A program made the position numbers and the translations under genes. DNA of 64,000 nt from Prochlorococcus marinus CUG1435 (lineage in GTDB: Bacteria > Cyanobacteriota > Cyanobacteriia > PCC-6307 > Cyanobiaceae): the NCBI GenBank assembly GCA_017644375.1, contig JAEPLP010000001.1, positions 1,501,154-1,565,153 of the forward strand, in the 5' to 3' direction. This document shows, one piece after another, positions 7,735 through 16,962 of the stretch. Positions within the stretch are counted from its first letter, which is position 1. The number at the start of each line of letters is the position of its first letter. The notes under the pieces were generated by a model. The model made no database searches, was not told the DNA's origin, and saw only the letters and a list, made by a program, of their open reading frames with translations.

Positions 7735-9957
7735 ATGTTCTCTACATCTTCCATAATAGATAATTTAAATCAGTCAGAAGGCTTAGAATATAAAAAATTA
7801 TGCAGATCATTAAAAATAACAAAGAAATCTGATAAAGATAAATTAATTATCGCTTTATCAGCCCTTGAAAAACTTGAAATAATAAATAAAAATGCAGAAA
7901 ATCAATATACTTGCAAAACAGATAGCAAACATATTGTTGCCAAAATAAGATGTAGTAGCAAAGGTTATTGTTTTGCAGTGAGAGAAAATAACAAAGAAGA
8001 TATATATATTAAAGAAAATCTACTTAATTATGCATGGAATGGAGATAAAGTTTTAGTAAGGATAATAAAAGAGGGTTTCAGAAGAAGATCTCCAGAAGGG
8101 ATAGTTGATTGTATTCTTGAAAGATCAAATCAGATACTTCTTTCTAAAGTTGAAACTATAAACGATGAAGTATACGCAATTCCTATCGATGATAGGATTC
8201 TTTCTAAAATAAGACTTCCAAAAGAGGATAAGAGATACACCTATAAACAAGAAGATAAGAATGTAGTTAAAGTAAAAATAGATAGCTTTCCAATAGGTCA
8301 AGATCAAGGATTAGGCCATGTAATACAAGAACTTAAACTAAAAAATAATGAAGAATTAGATATAGATTTTGTGCTGTCTAAAAGCAATCTTCTTGATATA
8401 GGCGATGAAAATCTAATTGAATACAAGAAGATAGAAAAAAGGGAGAGGATAGATTTATCAGATAAAAACTCTTATATGTTTAAAAGTTGGGAATCTGAAA
8501 ATTCCCCAATGCTCCCATTGATTCAAATAGAGCAAGAAAAAGATAGTAGTACAAAATTATGGATACATACAAGTAATCTTGCAGAAATAGTAGAGTTAAG
8601 CAATAAGAAATACTTAGAAATATTCTTTAATGGCTGTGAATCATTACCCTTGTTGAATAATTGGCGAAACTACCTCAATGAAGATATTAAAAATGCTTCT
8701 GAGTTTAAATTAGGTGTAAAGAAAGAAGCAATAAGTCTCTGCATGCATCTGGATAGCGATAATAAAGTAACTAAATGGTCATTTCATCTTACTTTAGTAA
8801 AATGTTCACTTATTGTTGGAACTGATCATACTGAAGCTCTTCTATCTAGAAAAAGTAAAGCAAGAATAACCTCACGATTATTGAAGCCCATAAAGGAACA
8901 CATCCATGATTTGGATAAAATACTGGAAATTTCAACTTCATTCAGAAAAAAGCATCTCTCGGACGGTAACGTCGAAATCCCTGCGCCAATTAATAAAATA
9001 GAGTCATTAAATGAATTTTTTATTCACAACCCAGTTGAATATTCAAAAGGTTATTTTGAGCCTTTAAATAAAGAAGATTGCCAGACATACCTTTCCCCAA
9101 TACTATATGAGGCAAGTTTAATATGGTTCAAACACTCAAATCAATATGGATTAAAGAGTGCTGGATACATTTCAAGGAATTTAGATTACATAAATGCAAA
9201 TGATATAGTTAAATATTCAGAATTTGTTGGCAATGAGATAGAGCTAAATGAAGAGGGTAATTTACCTTTTAGCCAAATAATCAAATTATGCGACGATGAT
9301 AATAAAAAAAGAATCTTACATAAACTTCTAATTAATGAATTTAAGGAAAATGAAGTAAATTTGATTTCTAAAAATTTAGATGAAGATCAATCAGAAAAAC
9401 GATTTATTTCTCCCTGGACATTGCCAGGATATGACTTCACAAACCTTATGAATCAGTACTGTATTTTTAATATGATAATAAATGGTAAGAAATCAAAGAA
9501 AAACAACATCAAAGAAATAAATATAATGGAAAGTAATTCATGGGAGTTAGTAAATTGGGATATTTTTAATTCAGGAATTTCAAAAAATATAGATACATTA
9601 TTCAATAAATTTGTAATAGATAAACTTAATGAATATAAGAACAAAATCAAACAATATAAATCTAATTTAATAAGTTTAAAGAAAGTAAGAAAGGCAGAAA
9701 AATTATTGGGCAATACATATAATGGTTTTATATTATCAGTCCAAAGTTACGGTTTTTTTGTTGAGATATCAGAACTAAATGTGGAAGGTTTGGTCCATGT
9801 AAGCACTCTTAACAATGATTGGTACGAATATAGATCAAAACAAAATTTATTGATTGGAAGGAAGTCTAAAAAATCATATAAAGTTGGAGATGAGATAGAA
9901 GTAAAAATTATTAAAGTTGATATTCTTAAATATCAAATTGATTTAGAATTAACATAA
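7735..9957 (+). CDS. RNase II/R (RNB) family protein, catalytic residues missing
   Basis: 740 residues with RNase R-like order: N-terminal winged-helix-like part, cold-shock/OB domains (about 66-215), an RNB domain (about 235-600) and an S1 domain (about 658-740). Within the RNB part the expected Asp-rich active site (T-I-D...D-x-D-D-A) is absent. The matching stretch reads PMLPLIQIEQEKDSS and passes straight to LWIHTSNLAEIV. The later SPIRRY-type motif with the catalytic Arg is FISPWTLPGYD at 557-567. Known RNB enzymes need these residues, so this is predicted to bind RNA without degrading it. Cyanobacteria commonly carry a second RNB protein; this may be that paralog (Zam-like). Confidence 0.85.
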   Translation: MFSTSSIIDNLNQSEGLEYKKLCRSLKITKKSDKDKLIIALSALEKLEIINKNAENQYTCKTDSKHIVAKIRCSSKGYCFAVRENNKEDIYIKENLLNYAWNGDKVLVRIIKEGFRRRSPEGIVDCILERSNQILLSKVETINDEVYAIPIDDRILSKIRLPKEDKRYTYKQEDKNVVKVKIDSFPIGQDQGLGHVIQELKLKNNEELDIDFVLSKSNLLDIGDENLIEYKKIEKRERIDLSDKNSYMFKSWESENSPMLPLIQIEQEKDSSTKLWIHTSNLAEIVELSNKKYLEIFFNGCESLPLLNNWRNYLNEDIKNASEFKLGVKKEAISLCMHLDSDNKVTKWSFHLTLVKCSLIVGTDHTEALLSRKSKARITSRLLKPIKEHIHDLDKILEISTSFRKKHLSDGNVEIPAPINKIESLNEFFIHNPVEYSKGYFEPLNKEDCQTYLSPILYEASLIWFKHSNQYGLKSAGYISRNLDYINANDIVKYSEFVGNEIELNEEGNLPFSQIIKLCDDDNKKRILHKLLINEFKENEVNLISKNLDEDQSEKRFISPWTLPGYDFTNLMNQYCIFNMIINGKKSKKNNIKEINIMESNSWELVNWDIFNSGISKNIDTLFNKFVIDKLNEYKNKIKQYKSNLISLKKVRKAEKLLGNTYNGFILSVQSYGFFVEISELNVEGLVHVSTLNNDWYEYRSKQNLLIGRKSKKSYKVGDEIEVKIIKVDILKYQIDLELT

Positions 9958-10021
9958 ATAATTATTCAATGATAAATCTTGGAAATATTAGACAACTAAA
10001 AAATAAAGATAAATTCATAGT

Positions 10022-10471
10022 ATGATTTTAAGGAAAAAATATTTTTTAATAACTATAATAATTGTAATAATTTTTCAAATATTATTATATACAAACAATA
10101 ATCAGAGAACTTCCTTTAGATACTTTAAGTGGACCATTCAGGAGACAAGTATAGGAAAGTTGATAAGTATTTCATTCTTTTCAGGATTATTTATAACTAC
10201 ATTACTGAACTGTATAAATTCAAGCAATAATAAGAATAATAATACTTACGAAAATATAGAAGAAAATTATGAACCTTTAAATAATGAAGAATATGAAAAA
10301 TCAGATATAGAGATGCCGCCTCAAAGGGATATTAGAGAAACACAGCCAACAATATCTGTTAATTACAGAGTAGTCAAAAATATTGATGATAAAAAATTCA
10401 AAAATAATGAAAATTCTTCAAATAATTCTTTTCAAAATGATGACTGGGGTAATAATGATGCTGATTGGTAG
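10022..10471 (+). CDS. two-segment membrane protein with acidic tail, 149 aa
   Basis: There are two hydrophobic segments (about 7-23 and 45-64), then an Asn/Glu-rich, probably disordered tail. A PPQRDIRETQPTISVNYRVV patch and a DDWGNNDADW end stand out in the tail. The layout suggests a membrane anchor presenting a cytosolic tail. It lies between the RNB-family gene and DUF2996 on the same strand. Family not recognised. Confidence 0.6.
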   Translation: MILRKKYFLITIIIVIIFQILLYTNNNQRTSFRYFKWTIQETSIGKLISISFFSGLFITTLLNCINSSNNKNNNTYENIEENYEPLNNEEYEKSDIEMPPQRDIRETQPTISVNYRVVKNIDDKKFKNNENSSNNSFQNDDWGNNDADW

Positions 10472-10540
10472 CAAACTTGATATTTTTCTTTATAAAAAGT
10501 TTTTATTTAATTATAATTAGTTAGGAAAGGATTTAATTCA

Positions 10541-11134
10541 ATGGAAGAAAATTTAGGACAAAATAACAAAGTTACGAGTGAAAAATCTACAAATAATAAT
10601 GATACATCTAACATGGAGGAAAAAAATATCTCAAACTCAGAAAAAATTAATAATCAAGAAAAGGAAATAAATATCGCAGAAAATGTTCCTAACTCAAATA
10701 ACAATCTTATTTCTAGAGTAAATAACAAAAATGAGAATGAAAAACCAAGTATTCCTAAGCCAAAAAAAGAATTGCCTATAGAGAAAAAACCATTCCAAGA
10801 ATTTATTAATAGTCATTTAATTCCCTCTTTAAAAGAAGAAATTAATCTAAGAGGATTTGAGATAAATCATATTAATCTCAAAAACACAAATAGACCAATC
10901 GCAGGAGATAAATGCTGGGTAATCAATTGTGAAATAAAGGATATTTGCAGCTTTTGGCTATCATTCGAGACGGATGACATTAGTTCATTAAAAAGCATTT
11001 CTATATCCAAACCAAATCAAAAACCTAGCATTATTGAATCATTTCTTATTGACGAAAAAAGAATAACCCTTAAATTGATTATTTCCCGTGTATTGCAAAG
11101 ATTAAATGGTCAAAAATTAATAGGAGTTAATTAA
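10541..11134 (+). CDS. DUF2996 domain protein
   Basis: The first ~85 residues are Asn/Glu/Lys-rich and low in complexity. The last ~110 contain PFQEFINSHLIPSLKEEI, a PIAGDKCW motif and a C-terminal SFLIDEKRITLKL...QRLNGQKLIG block. These are the hallmarks of the cyanobacteria-specific DUF2996 family, whose function is unknown. An AGGAAAGGA stretch upstream of the ATG is a plausible ribosome binding site. It precedes acsF by about 80 bases. Confidence 0.8.
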   Translation: MEENLGQNNKVTSEKSTNNNDTSNMEEKNISNSEKINNQEKEINIAENVPNSNNNLISRVNNKNENEKPSIPKPKKELPIEKKPFQEFINSHLIPSLKEEINLRGFEINHINLKNTNRPIAGDKCWVINCEIKDICSFWLSFETDDISSLKSISISKPNQKPSIIESFLIDEKRITLKLIISRVLQRLNGQKLIGVN

Positions 11135-11212
11135 AAAAGAATAACACCAAGTTAACTTTTCCCTCGAAAATACAAATAATAGTAAATAATAGTATTAACA
11201 AATGGTATTTAG

Positions 11213-12385
11213 ATGTCTCAATCAACTATTGATTCTAAAAGTAAACAAAAATTAAATAACGGGAAGGTACCAGCAAAGGAAACAATCTTGTCTCCAAGGT
11301 TCTATACAACAGACTTTGAGGCAATGGAAAATATGGATTTATCCATAAATGAAGAGGAATTGGAAGCAATATGCGAGGAATTTAGGAAGGACTATAATAG
11401 ACATCATTTTGTAAGAAATACCGAATTTGAAGGAGCCGCAGATAAATTAGATCCTGATACAAGAGAACTTTTTGTTGATTTTCTTGAAGGAAGTTGTACA
11501 TCAGAATTTTCAGGTTTTTTACTTTACAAGGAGCTTAGCAAAAGGATTAAAGACAAAAATCCTCTTCTAGCTGAATGCTTTGCCCATATGGCCAGAGATG
11601 AAGCTAGACATGCGGGTTTCTTGAATAAATCTATGAGTGATTTTGGATTACAGTTAGATTTAGGTTTTTTAACAGCAAACAAGGATTACACCTATTTCCC
11701 ACCAAGAAGTATTTTTTACGCTACTTATTTATCTGAAAAAATAGGCTATTGGAGATACATTGCAATTTATAGGCATCTTGAAAAAAATCCAGATAGCAAA
11801 ATTTTTCCACTGTTTAATTATTTTGAAAATTGGTGCCAGGATGAAAATAGACATGGGGATTTCTTTGATGCACTGATGAAAGCACAGCCACGTACTGTAA
11901 AATCTTTAAGTCAAAAAATTACCATTGGCGGCTCTACCTTTACGCATCCACTATTTGACTACTTCCATAGATTTAGATATTTTTTGAATAATCATCCAAT
12001 AACATCTAAGTTATGGTCTAGATTTTTTCTATTAGCTGTATTTGCAACAATGTATGCAAGGGATTTAGGGATTAAAAAAGATTTCTACAGTTCACTCGGT
12101 TTAAATGCCAAAGATTACGACCAGTTTGTTATTAATAAAACAAATGAAACAGCAGCTAGAGTTTTCCCTGTAGTTATGGACGTTTATGATAAATCTTTTT
12201 ATGGAAGATTAGATAAAATAGTAGAGAATAATAAGGTTCTTTCCGATATCGCAAGCAGTGATGTAAATAAAGTATCCAAAACTCTTAAAAAATTACCTAA
12301 ATATTTATCAAACGGTTACCAGTTATTAAGACTATACTTATTAAAACCTCTTGATAGCAAAGATTTCCAACCATCGATTAGATAA
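11213..12385 (+). CDS. acsF: aerobic Mg-protoporphyrin IX monomethyl ester cyclase, diiron subunit
   Basis: 390 residues with the two ExxH iron-binding motifs of the diiron oxygenase, DEARH and DENRH. The family blocks [18 protein letters not shown] and [10 protein letters not shown] are also present. AcsF performs the O2-dependent closure of the isocyclic ring that turns Mg-protoporphyrin monomethyl ester into protochlorophyllide, a committed step to chlorophyll. It acts in membrane-associated chlorophyll synthesis together with ChlH, encoded further along this window. Length is normal. tldD begins 33 bases downstream. Confidence 0.97.
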   Translation: MSQSTIDSKSKQKLNNGKVPAKETILSPRFYTTDFEAMENMDLSINEEELEAICEEFRKDYNRHHFVRNTEFEGAADKLDPDTRELFVDFLEGSCTSEFSGFLLYKELSKRIKDKNPLLAECFAHMARDEARHAGFLNKSMSDFGLQLDLGFLTANKDYTYFPPRSIFYATYLSEKIGYWRYIAIYRHLEKNPDSKIFPLFNYFENWCQDENRHGDFFDALMKAQPRTVKSLSQKITIGGSTFTHPLFDYFHRFRYFLNNHPITSKLWSRFFLLAVFATMYARDLGIKKDFYSSLGLNAKDYDQFVINKTNETAARVFPVVMDVYDKSFYGRLDKIVENNKVLSDIASSDVNKVSKTLKKLPKYLSNGYQLLRLYLLKPLDSKDFQPSIR

Positions 12386-12417
12386 TCTTTTTATACAGAG
12401 AAGATTTATAAAGTCAT

Positions 12418-13842
12418 ATGCTTTCTTCACAAATCAAATCAAATGAAATCATTTTTGGTGGTTGCAATAAAGATTTATTAGAAGAAATTATTTTCTATGG
12501 GATGGGATTTGGAGCTGATTTTGTAGAAATATTTATAGAGAATACAGATAACTCAAGCGTTCTAGCTGAAGAGGATTTCATTACAAGTGTAAGTCCATCA
12601 TTTGGAAGGGGGGCTGGTATTAGAATCTTCAAAGATAAAAAGGATGGATTTGTAAGTACAAATGATTTAACCAAAGATGGCTTGATGAGGTCGGTATCTC
12701 AGGCTATTGAGATGTTAGACATAACAAATAATAAAAAAAGAGAAGTATTTAATGGTCTAGATAAACATAGGGATTATAGTTTATCCAAAAAAAAATGGAT
12801 TAATGAAGTCCCTTCGATTCATGAGATAAGTGAAAAACTATTAGTCAGCACAAAGTCTCTTAAAAAAAATAATAAAATAATAACTAGAAAAGGAAGTTAC
12901 TCAAGAAATCTGCAAGAAGTAACTATAGCCTCCAGCGACGGAACTTATGTCTCAGATATTAGGTTGCATCAAACAGTTGGACTCAATGTGATTGCTAGTG
13001 ATGCCCAATATAGATCTAGTGGAAGTAGAAGATTTGGATCGTCAGGAATGCCTCATGAATTCAGATTATGGGATCACGAAAAAGCAGCTAATGATGTATT
13101 TGAAAGCTCAATGAACATGTTGTATGCAGATTATGTCGATGCGGGACAAATGCCTGTTGTATTAGCTAATAAATTTGGTGGTGTTATATTCCACGAGGCC
13201 TGCGGTCATTTACTTGAAACTACTCAAATAGAGAGAGGAACAACACCATTTGAGAATAAATTGAATGAAAAAATTGCTCATGAATCTGTAACAGCAATAG
13301 ATGAAGGAATTTCAGAAGGATCCTTTGGTTCATTATCAGTGGACGATGAAGGTATGGAACCCGAAAAATCAGTTCTTATAAAAGATGGAATTTTAAAAAA
13401 ATTCATATCCGACAGGGCAGGTGAATTAAGAACTGGCCATAAAAGAACAGGAAGTGGAAGAAGACAAAACTATTCTTTTGCTGCAGCTTCACGAATGAGA
13501 AATACCTATATAGCTAAAGGTGAATACTCGAAAGAGGATTTGATCAATAGTATTAGTGATGGTCTTTACTGCAAATCAATGGGTGGTGGCAGTGTAGGTG
13601 CTACAGGACAATTTAATTTTGCAGTAGAAGAAGGATATCTTATTAAAAATGGAAAATTAACTAATCCAGTAAAGGGAGCAACTTTGATTGGTGAGGCTAA
13701 AGAAGTTATGCCAAAAATATCAATGTGCGGAAATGACCTCGAATTAGCTCCTGGATTCTGTGGATCCATCAGTGGAAGTGTCAACGTAACTGTTGGCCAA
13801 CCTCATATCAAGGTTGATTCAATCACTGTTGGCGGAAGATAG
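12418..13842 (+). CDS. tldD: TldD metalloprotease subunit
   Basis: 474 residues. The metal motif is His259-Glu260-xxx-His264 in FHEACGH, with the later MCGND block also conserved. TldD pairs with PmbA/TldE to form a heteromeric protease known for processing peptides such as microcin B17 and unfolded peptides. Here the partner gene begins 3 bases downstream, the standard arrangement. TldD is the catalytic, metal-binding half. Confidence 0.95.
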   Translation: MLSSQIKSNEIIFGGCNKDLLEEIIFYGMGFGADFVEIFIENTDNSSVLAEEDFITSVSPSFGRGAGIRIFKDKKDGFVSTNDLTKDGLMRSVSQAIEMLDITNNKKREVFNGLDKHRDYSLSKKKWINEVPSIHEISEKLLVSTKSLKKNNKIITRKGSYSRNLQEVTIASSDGTYVSDIRLHQTVGLNVIASDAQYRSSGSRRFGSSGMPHEFRLWDHEKAANDVFESSMNMLYADYVDAGQMPVVLANKFGGVIFHEACGHLLETTQIERGTTPFENKLNEKIAHESVTAIDEGISEGSFGSLSVDDEGMEPEKSVLIKDGILKKFISDRAGELRTGHKRTGSGRRQNYSFAAASRMRNTYIAKGEYSKEDLINSISDGLYCKSMGGGSVGATGQFNFAVEEGYLIKNGKLTNPVKGATLIGEAKEVMPKISMCGNDLELAPGFCGSISGSVNVTVGQPHIKVDSITVGGR

Positions 13843-13845
13843 GAT

Positions 13846-15198
13846 ATGAATTCAAAAGAAATAACAACTCAAATTTCTGATGCTGCAGATTCCCTAAATC
13901 TTAAAAAATGGGATTATGGTGCAAGCTTTTCTAATGATTATTCTGTGCAAGTAGATAAAGGTGAGGCTAAACAACTTAAGGCATCACAAAAGCAAATTTT
14001 AACTATAAGAGTTTGGAACAAATTTAATTTAGTTGGTATTACAACAACTAGTGATATCAGTGAATCTGGTATAAAAAAAGCTCTAAATCAAGCAAATATT
14101 GCATCTGATTTTGGCAACAAGAATGAAAGAACAGAATTCTCACCACTAGCCAAGGATCCTATTGAAGTTAAGGACTCAAAAAAAAGAAATCCTGTTGGAA
14201 TAAAAAAATTACTAACTCTTTTAAGAGAAGCAGAAGTAAAACTATTAGAAAGCCATGAATCCATAAAATCTGTTCCGTATAATGGTCTATCTGAGAGTTT
14301 TTATGAGAGAGTTTATGCCAATAGTGATGGTGCATTTCGGAGTTATACCAAAAGTCAAGCAGCACTTTATTTATATGCAAGAGCAGAAGAGAAAAATAAG
14401 AAACCTCGTAGTTCAGGTTCTGTAAAACTTGGATATGGAGTTGAAGATATAGATATAGAGTCGTGTATTAAAGACGCTTCTAATAAAACAATTTCTCATT
14501 TAAATTATTCCTCTATCAAAACTGATAAATACTTAATATGTTTTTCCCCAGAGTCTTTTTTAACAATCATTAATGCCTTTAGTTCAATGTTTAATGCTAG
14601 AAGCATTTTAGATGGAGTTAGCTTATCTAATAAAAATTCTATTGGAGAAAAACTATCTACAGAAGCACTTAATATTTATGATGATGGTCTTCACGAAAAG
14701 AATATTTCTTCATCACCATTTGATGGAGAAGGAACTCCTACCAAAAGACTATGTTTAATTAATAAAGGGAGAATTGAAAATTTTATACATTCTGAATCTA
14801 CTGCAAGAATATTTAAAACAATTCCCACAGGCCACGCTGGACTAGGATCAAAAGTCTCAGTATCTCCTGATTGGATAGTAGTTGAGAAATCAGAGGAAAA
14901 CTTTGATCTAAAAACATTATTTGATCACACTATTTATGAGGGAGAATTTGTTTATATTGAGGAATTAAATGCAATCCATGCAGGTGTCAGAGCAAGTCAA
15001 GGTTCATTCTCTCTTCCATTTGATGGATGGCTCTATAAAAACGGTAAAAAAATCTCAATAGAATCTGCAACTGTAGCGGGGGATATCAAATATCTTTTAA
15101 AGAATATAGTAAATATTGAATCAAAGCAGGAAGTAACAACAAGTGGAATTTCTCCACATATATGGGTAGATGAATTATCAATAACTGGTGACGCGTGA
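13846..15198 (+). CDS. pmbA: PmbA/TldE, non-catalytic partner of TldD
   Basis: 450 residues with the TldD/PmbA fold but without the HExxxH motif, as expected for TldE. Recognisable blocks include FDGEGTPTKR, the THAGxGSKVSVSP-like stretch and ELNAIHAGVRASQGSFSLPFDGW near the C-terminus. It forms the TldD/E complex with the product of the gene immediately upstream. Its TGA overlaps the GTG start of fmt, so the three genes probably share a transcript. Confidence 0.94.
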   Translation: MNSKEITTQISDAADSLNLKKWDYGASFSNDYSVQVDKGEAKQLKASQKQILTIRVWNKFNLVGITTTSDISESGIKKALNQANIASDFGNKNERTEFSPLAKDPIEVKDSKKRNPVGIKKLLTLLREAEVKLLESHESIKSVPYNGLSESFYERVYANSDGAFRSYTKSQAALYLYARAEEKNKKPRSSGSVKLGYGVEDIDIESCIKDASNKTISHLNYSSIKTDKYLICFSPESFLTIINAFSSMFNARSILDGVSLSNKNSIGEKLSTEALNIYDDGLHEKNISSSPFDGEGTPTKRLCLINKGRIENFIHSESTARIFKTIPTGHAGLGSKVSVSPDWIVVEKSEENFDLKTLFDHTIYEGEFVYIEELNAIHAGVRASQGSFSLPFDGWLYKNGKKISIESATVAGDIKYLLKNIVNIESKQEVTTSGISPHIWVDELSITGDA

Positions 15199-16181
15199 GA
15201 ATTATATTCTGGGGAACACCTGAATATTCAATTGCGAGCCTTGATATTTTTATTAAATCTAAGCACGAGGTAATTGGAGTAGTTAGCCAACCAGATAAGA
15301 AAAGATCTAGGGGAAATAAATTAATATCCTCACCTGTTAAGAGCTTTGCCGAGCAAGAATCTATAAAAATTTATACTCCATCAAAAATCAGGGACAATAT
15401 AAATTTTATAAATGAACTTAAATCACTATCTTGTGATTTATTTATTGTTATAGCTTACGGGAAAATATTACCCAAAGAGATATTGGAAATCCCAAAATTT
15501 GGATGTTGGAACGCACATGCTTCACTACTTCCAAGATGGCGTGGTGCAGCCCCAATCCAATGGTCACTAATAAAAGGCGATGAATTTACTGGTGTAGGAA
15601 TTATGAAAATGAATGAGGGACTAGATACTGGTGACTTATTATTAGAAGAAAAAATTAAAATTGGTAAAAACGATAATTTAAATACTCTATCGGAAAAACT
15701 TAGTATTTTATCTGCAAAATTATTTATAAATGCCACATCAATACTCGAAGAAAATATTTATAAAAATACTCATTCTCAATTAACAAATCAAAATTCTCTT
15801 GGAAGAGAAATTACATACGCAAGAATGATTGAAAAATCGGACTTTAGAGTTGATTGGGGTAATGAGGCAATTGAAATATCTCAAAAAATAAAAGGATTAT
15901 ACCCTCGAGCAAATACGACTTTTAGAGGTAAGAACCTAAAAATACTTAAAATCAAAGTTTTAAGTAGTGATGAAATTAAAAATGAAAAATCCCTTTTCAA
16001 GAGCAATTATTCAAGACCAGGTATTATTATTGCTGTAATAGAAAATCAAGGAATAATAATTTCAACTAAAACTGATCCGATTATTTTGTTAGAAGCAAAA
16101 CTTGAAGGCAAAAATATTTCTAGCAAAAAGCAATTGATACAACAGTTAAAGCCATCAGTAGGGGAATATCTCTCAGATTAA
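15195..16181 (+). CDS. fmt: methionyl-tRNA formyltransferase
   Basis: 328 residues, GTG start overlapping the pmbA stop. The N-terminal formyl-transfer domain begins IIFWGTPEYSIASLD. It contains the catalytic block NAHASLLPRWRGAAPIQ with Asn-His-Ser and the later GDxxTGVGIMKMNEGLDTGD region. The C-terminal OB domain follows. It formylates Met on the initiator tRNA, whose gene is also in this window. Normal length. Confidence 0.96.
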   Translation: MRIIFWGTPEYSIASLDIFIKSKHEVIGVVSQPDKKRSRGNKLISSPVKSFAEQESIKIYTPSKIRDNINFINELKSLSCDLFIVIAYGKILPKEILEIPKFGCWNAHASLLPRWRGAAPIQWSLIKGDEFTGVGIMKMNEGLDTGDLLLEEKIKIGKNDNLNTLSEKLSILSAKLFINATSILEENIYKNTHSQLTNQNSLGREITYARMIEKSDFRVDWGNEAIEISQKIKGLYPRANTTFRGKNLKILKIKVLSSDEIKNEKSLFKSNYSRPGIIIAVIENQGIIISTKTDPIILLEAKLEGKNISSKKQLIQQLKPSVGEYLSD

Positions 16182-16891
16182 GTTTTAGAATCTTTTTTAG
16201 AGAATCCCCAAATGAAAGCAAAAAGAATCAAAAAATAAAAATAATAGTCTGGAAGAATAGATTCTTTAATTAAAGTATTTAGTAAAAGTTTAATCCCAAC
16301 TATTAAAATTGCTACGTAACCGGCAGTTTCTAATCTAGAAAATATATCCAGAAGTTTTAGAAAAATCCCCGATGTAAATCTTAAAGCTAATACTCCAATC
16401 ACTGCTCCAAATATAATTAATATGTATTGATCACTGATCGCTACTGCAGTAGTGATACTATCTATGGAAAAAGCAAAATCAGTAATTGAAAGAAGCGCTA
16501 CAACCCTTAAGAACCTAAAATTATTTTTATTATTATCTGTTCCATTTTCAGTGTTTTCTATATCTGAATTTAAAAAAACGTTCGAGAAGAATAAGTATAT
16601 TAAATATAAACCAGCGAAAACTCTAATAAGAATAAACTTTAGAAGAACATTAGATAATATGATCAGAATAATCCTAAATAATAAAGATATTGTTATTCCA
16701 ATATTTAAGGCTCTTGACCTTAATTCTGAACTATCGAGGGATTTAGTAAGAGAAGCTAATGCGACAGCATTATCTGCCGATAATAATAATTCTAGAGCAA
16801 TTAATATTGGTAAAAGTGTAAAGATTTCATACCAACTATCTACCTGATCAAGTGTGGGTATAAAAGAATTTATTGCAGCTGAATCCATCAA
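16178..16891 (-). CDS. TerC family integral membrane protein
   Basis: 237 residues with about seven hydrophobic segments. The paired acidic TerC signatures LSADNAVALA (near 40-50) and DFAFSIDSITTAVAI are both present, each placing Asp in a membrane helix. TerC-family proteins are implicated in metal-ion handling and membrane protein insertion; the plastid homolog acts in thylakoid biogenesis. The gene ends 4 bases inside fmt, tail to tail, and is divergent from mfd. Confidence 0.9.
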   Translation of the reverse strand: MMDSAAINSFIPTLDQVDSWYEIFTLLPILIALELLLSADNAVALASLTKSLDSSELRSRALNIGITISLLFRIILIILSNVLLKFILIRVFAGLYLIYLFFSNVFLNSDIENTENGTDNNKNNFRFLRVVALLSITDFAFSIDSITTAVAISDQYILIIFGAVIGVLALRFTSGIFLKLLDIFSRLETAGYVAILIVGIKLLLNTLIKESILPDYYFYFLILFAFIWGFSKKDSKT

Positions 16892-16962
16892 ATATTATTC
16901 ACAATCAGTATAAAATCTAATATAATAGATCGGATATTTGTAATCAAGATTGATAACTATAA

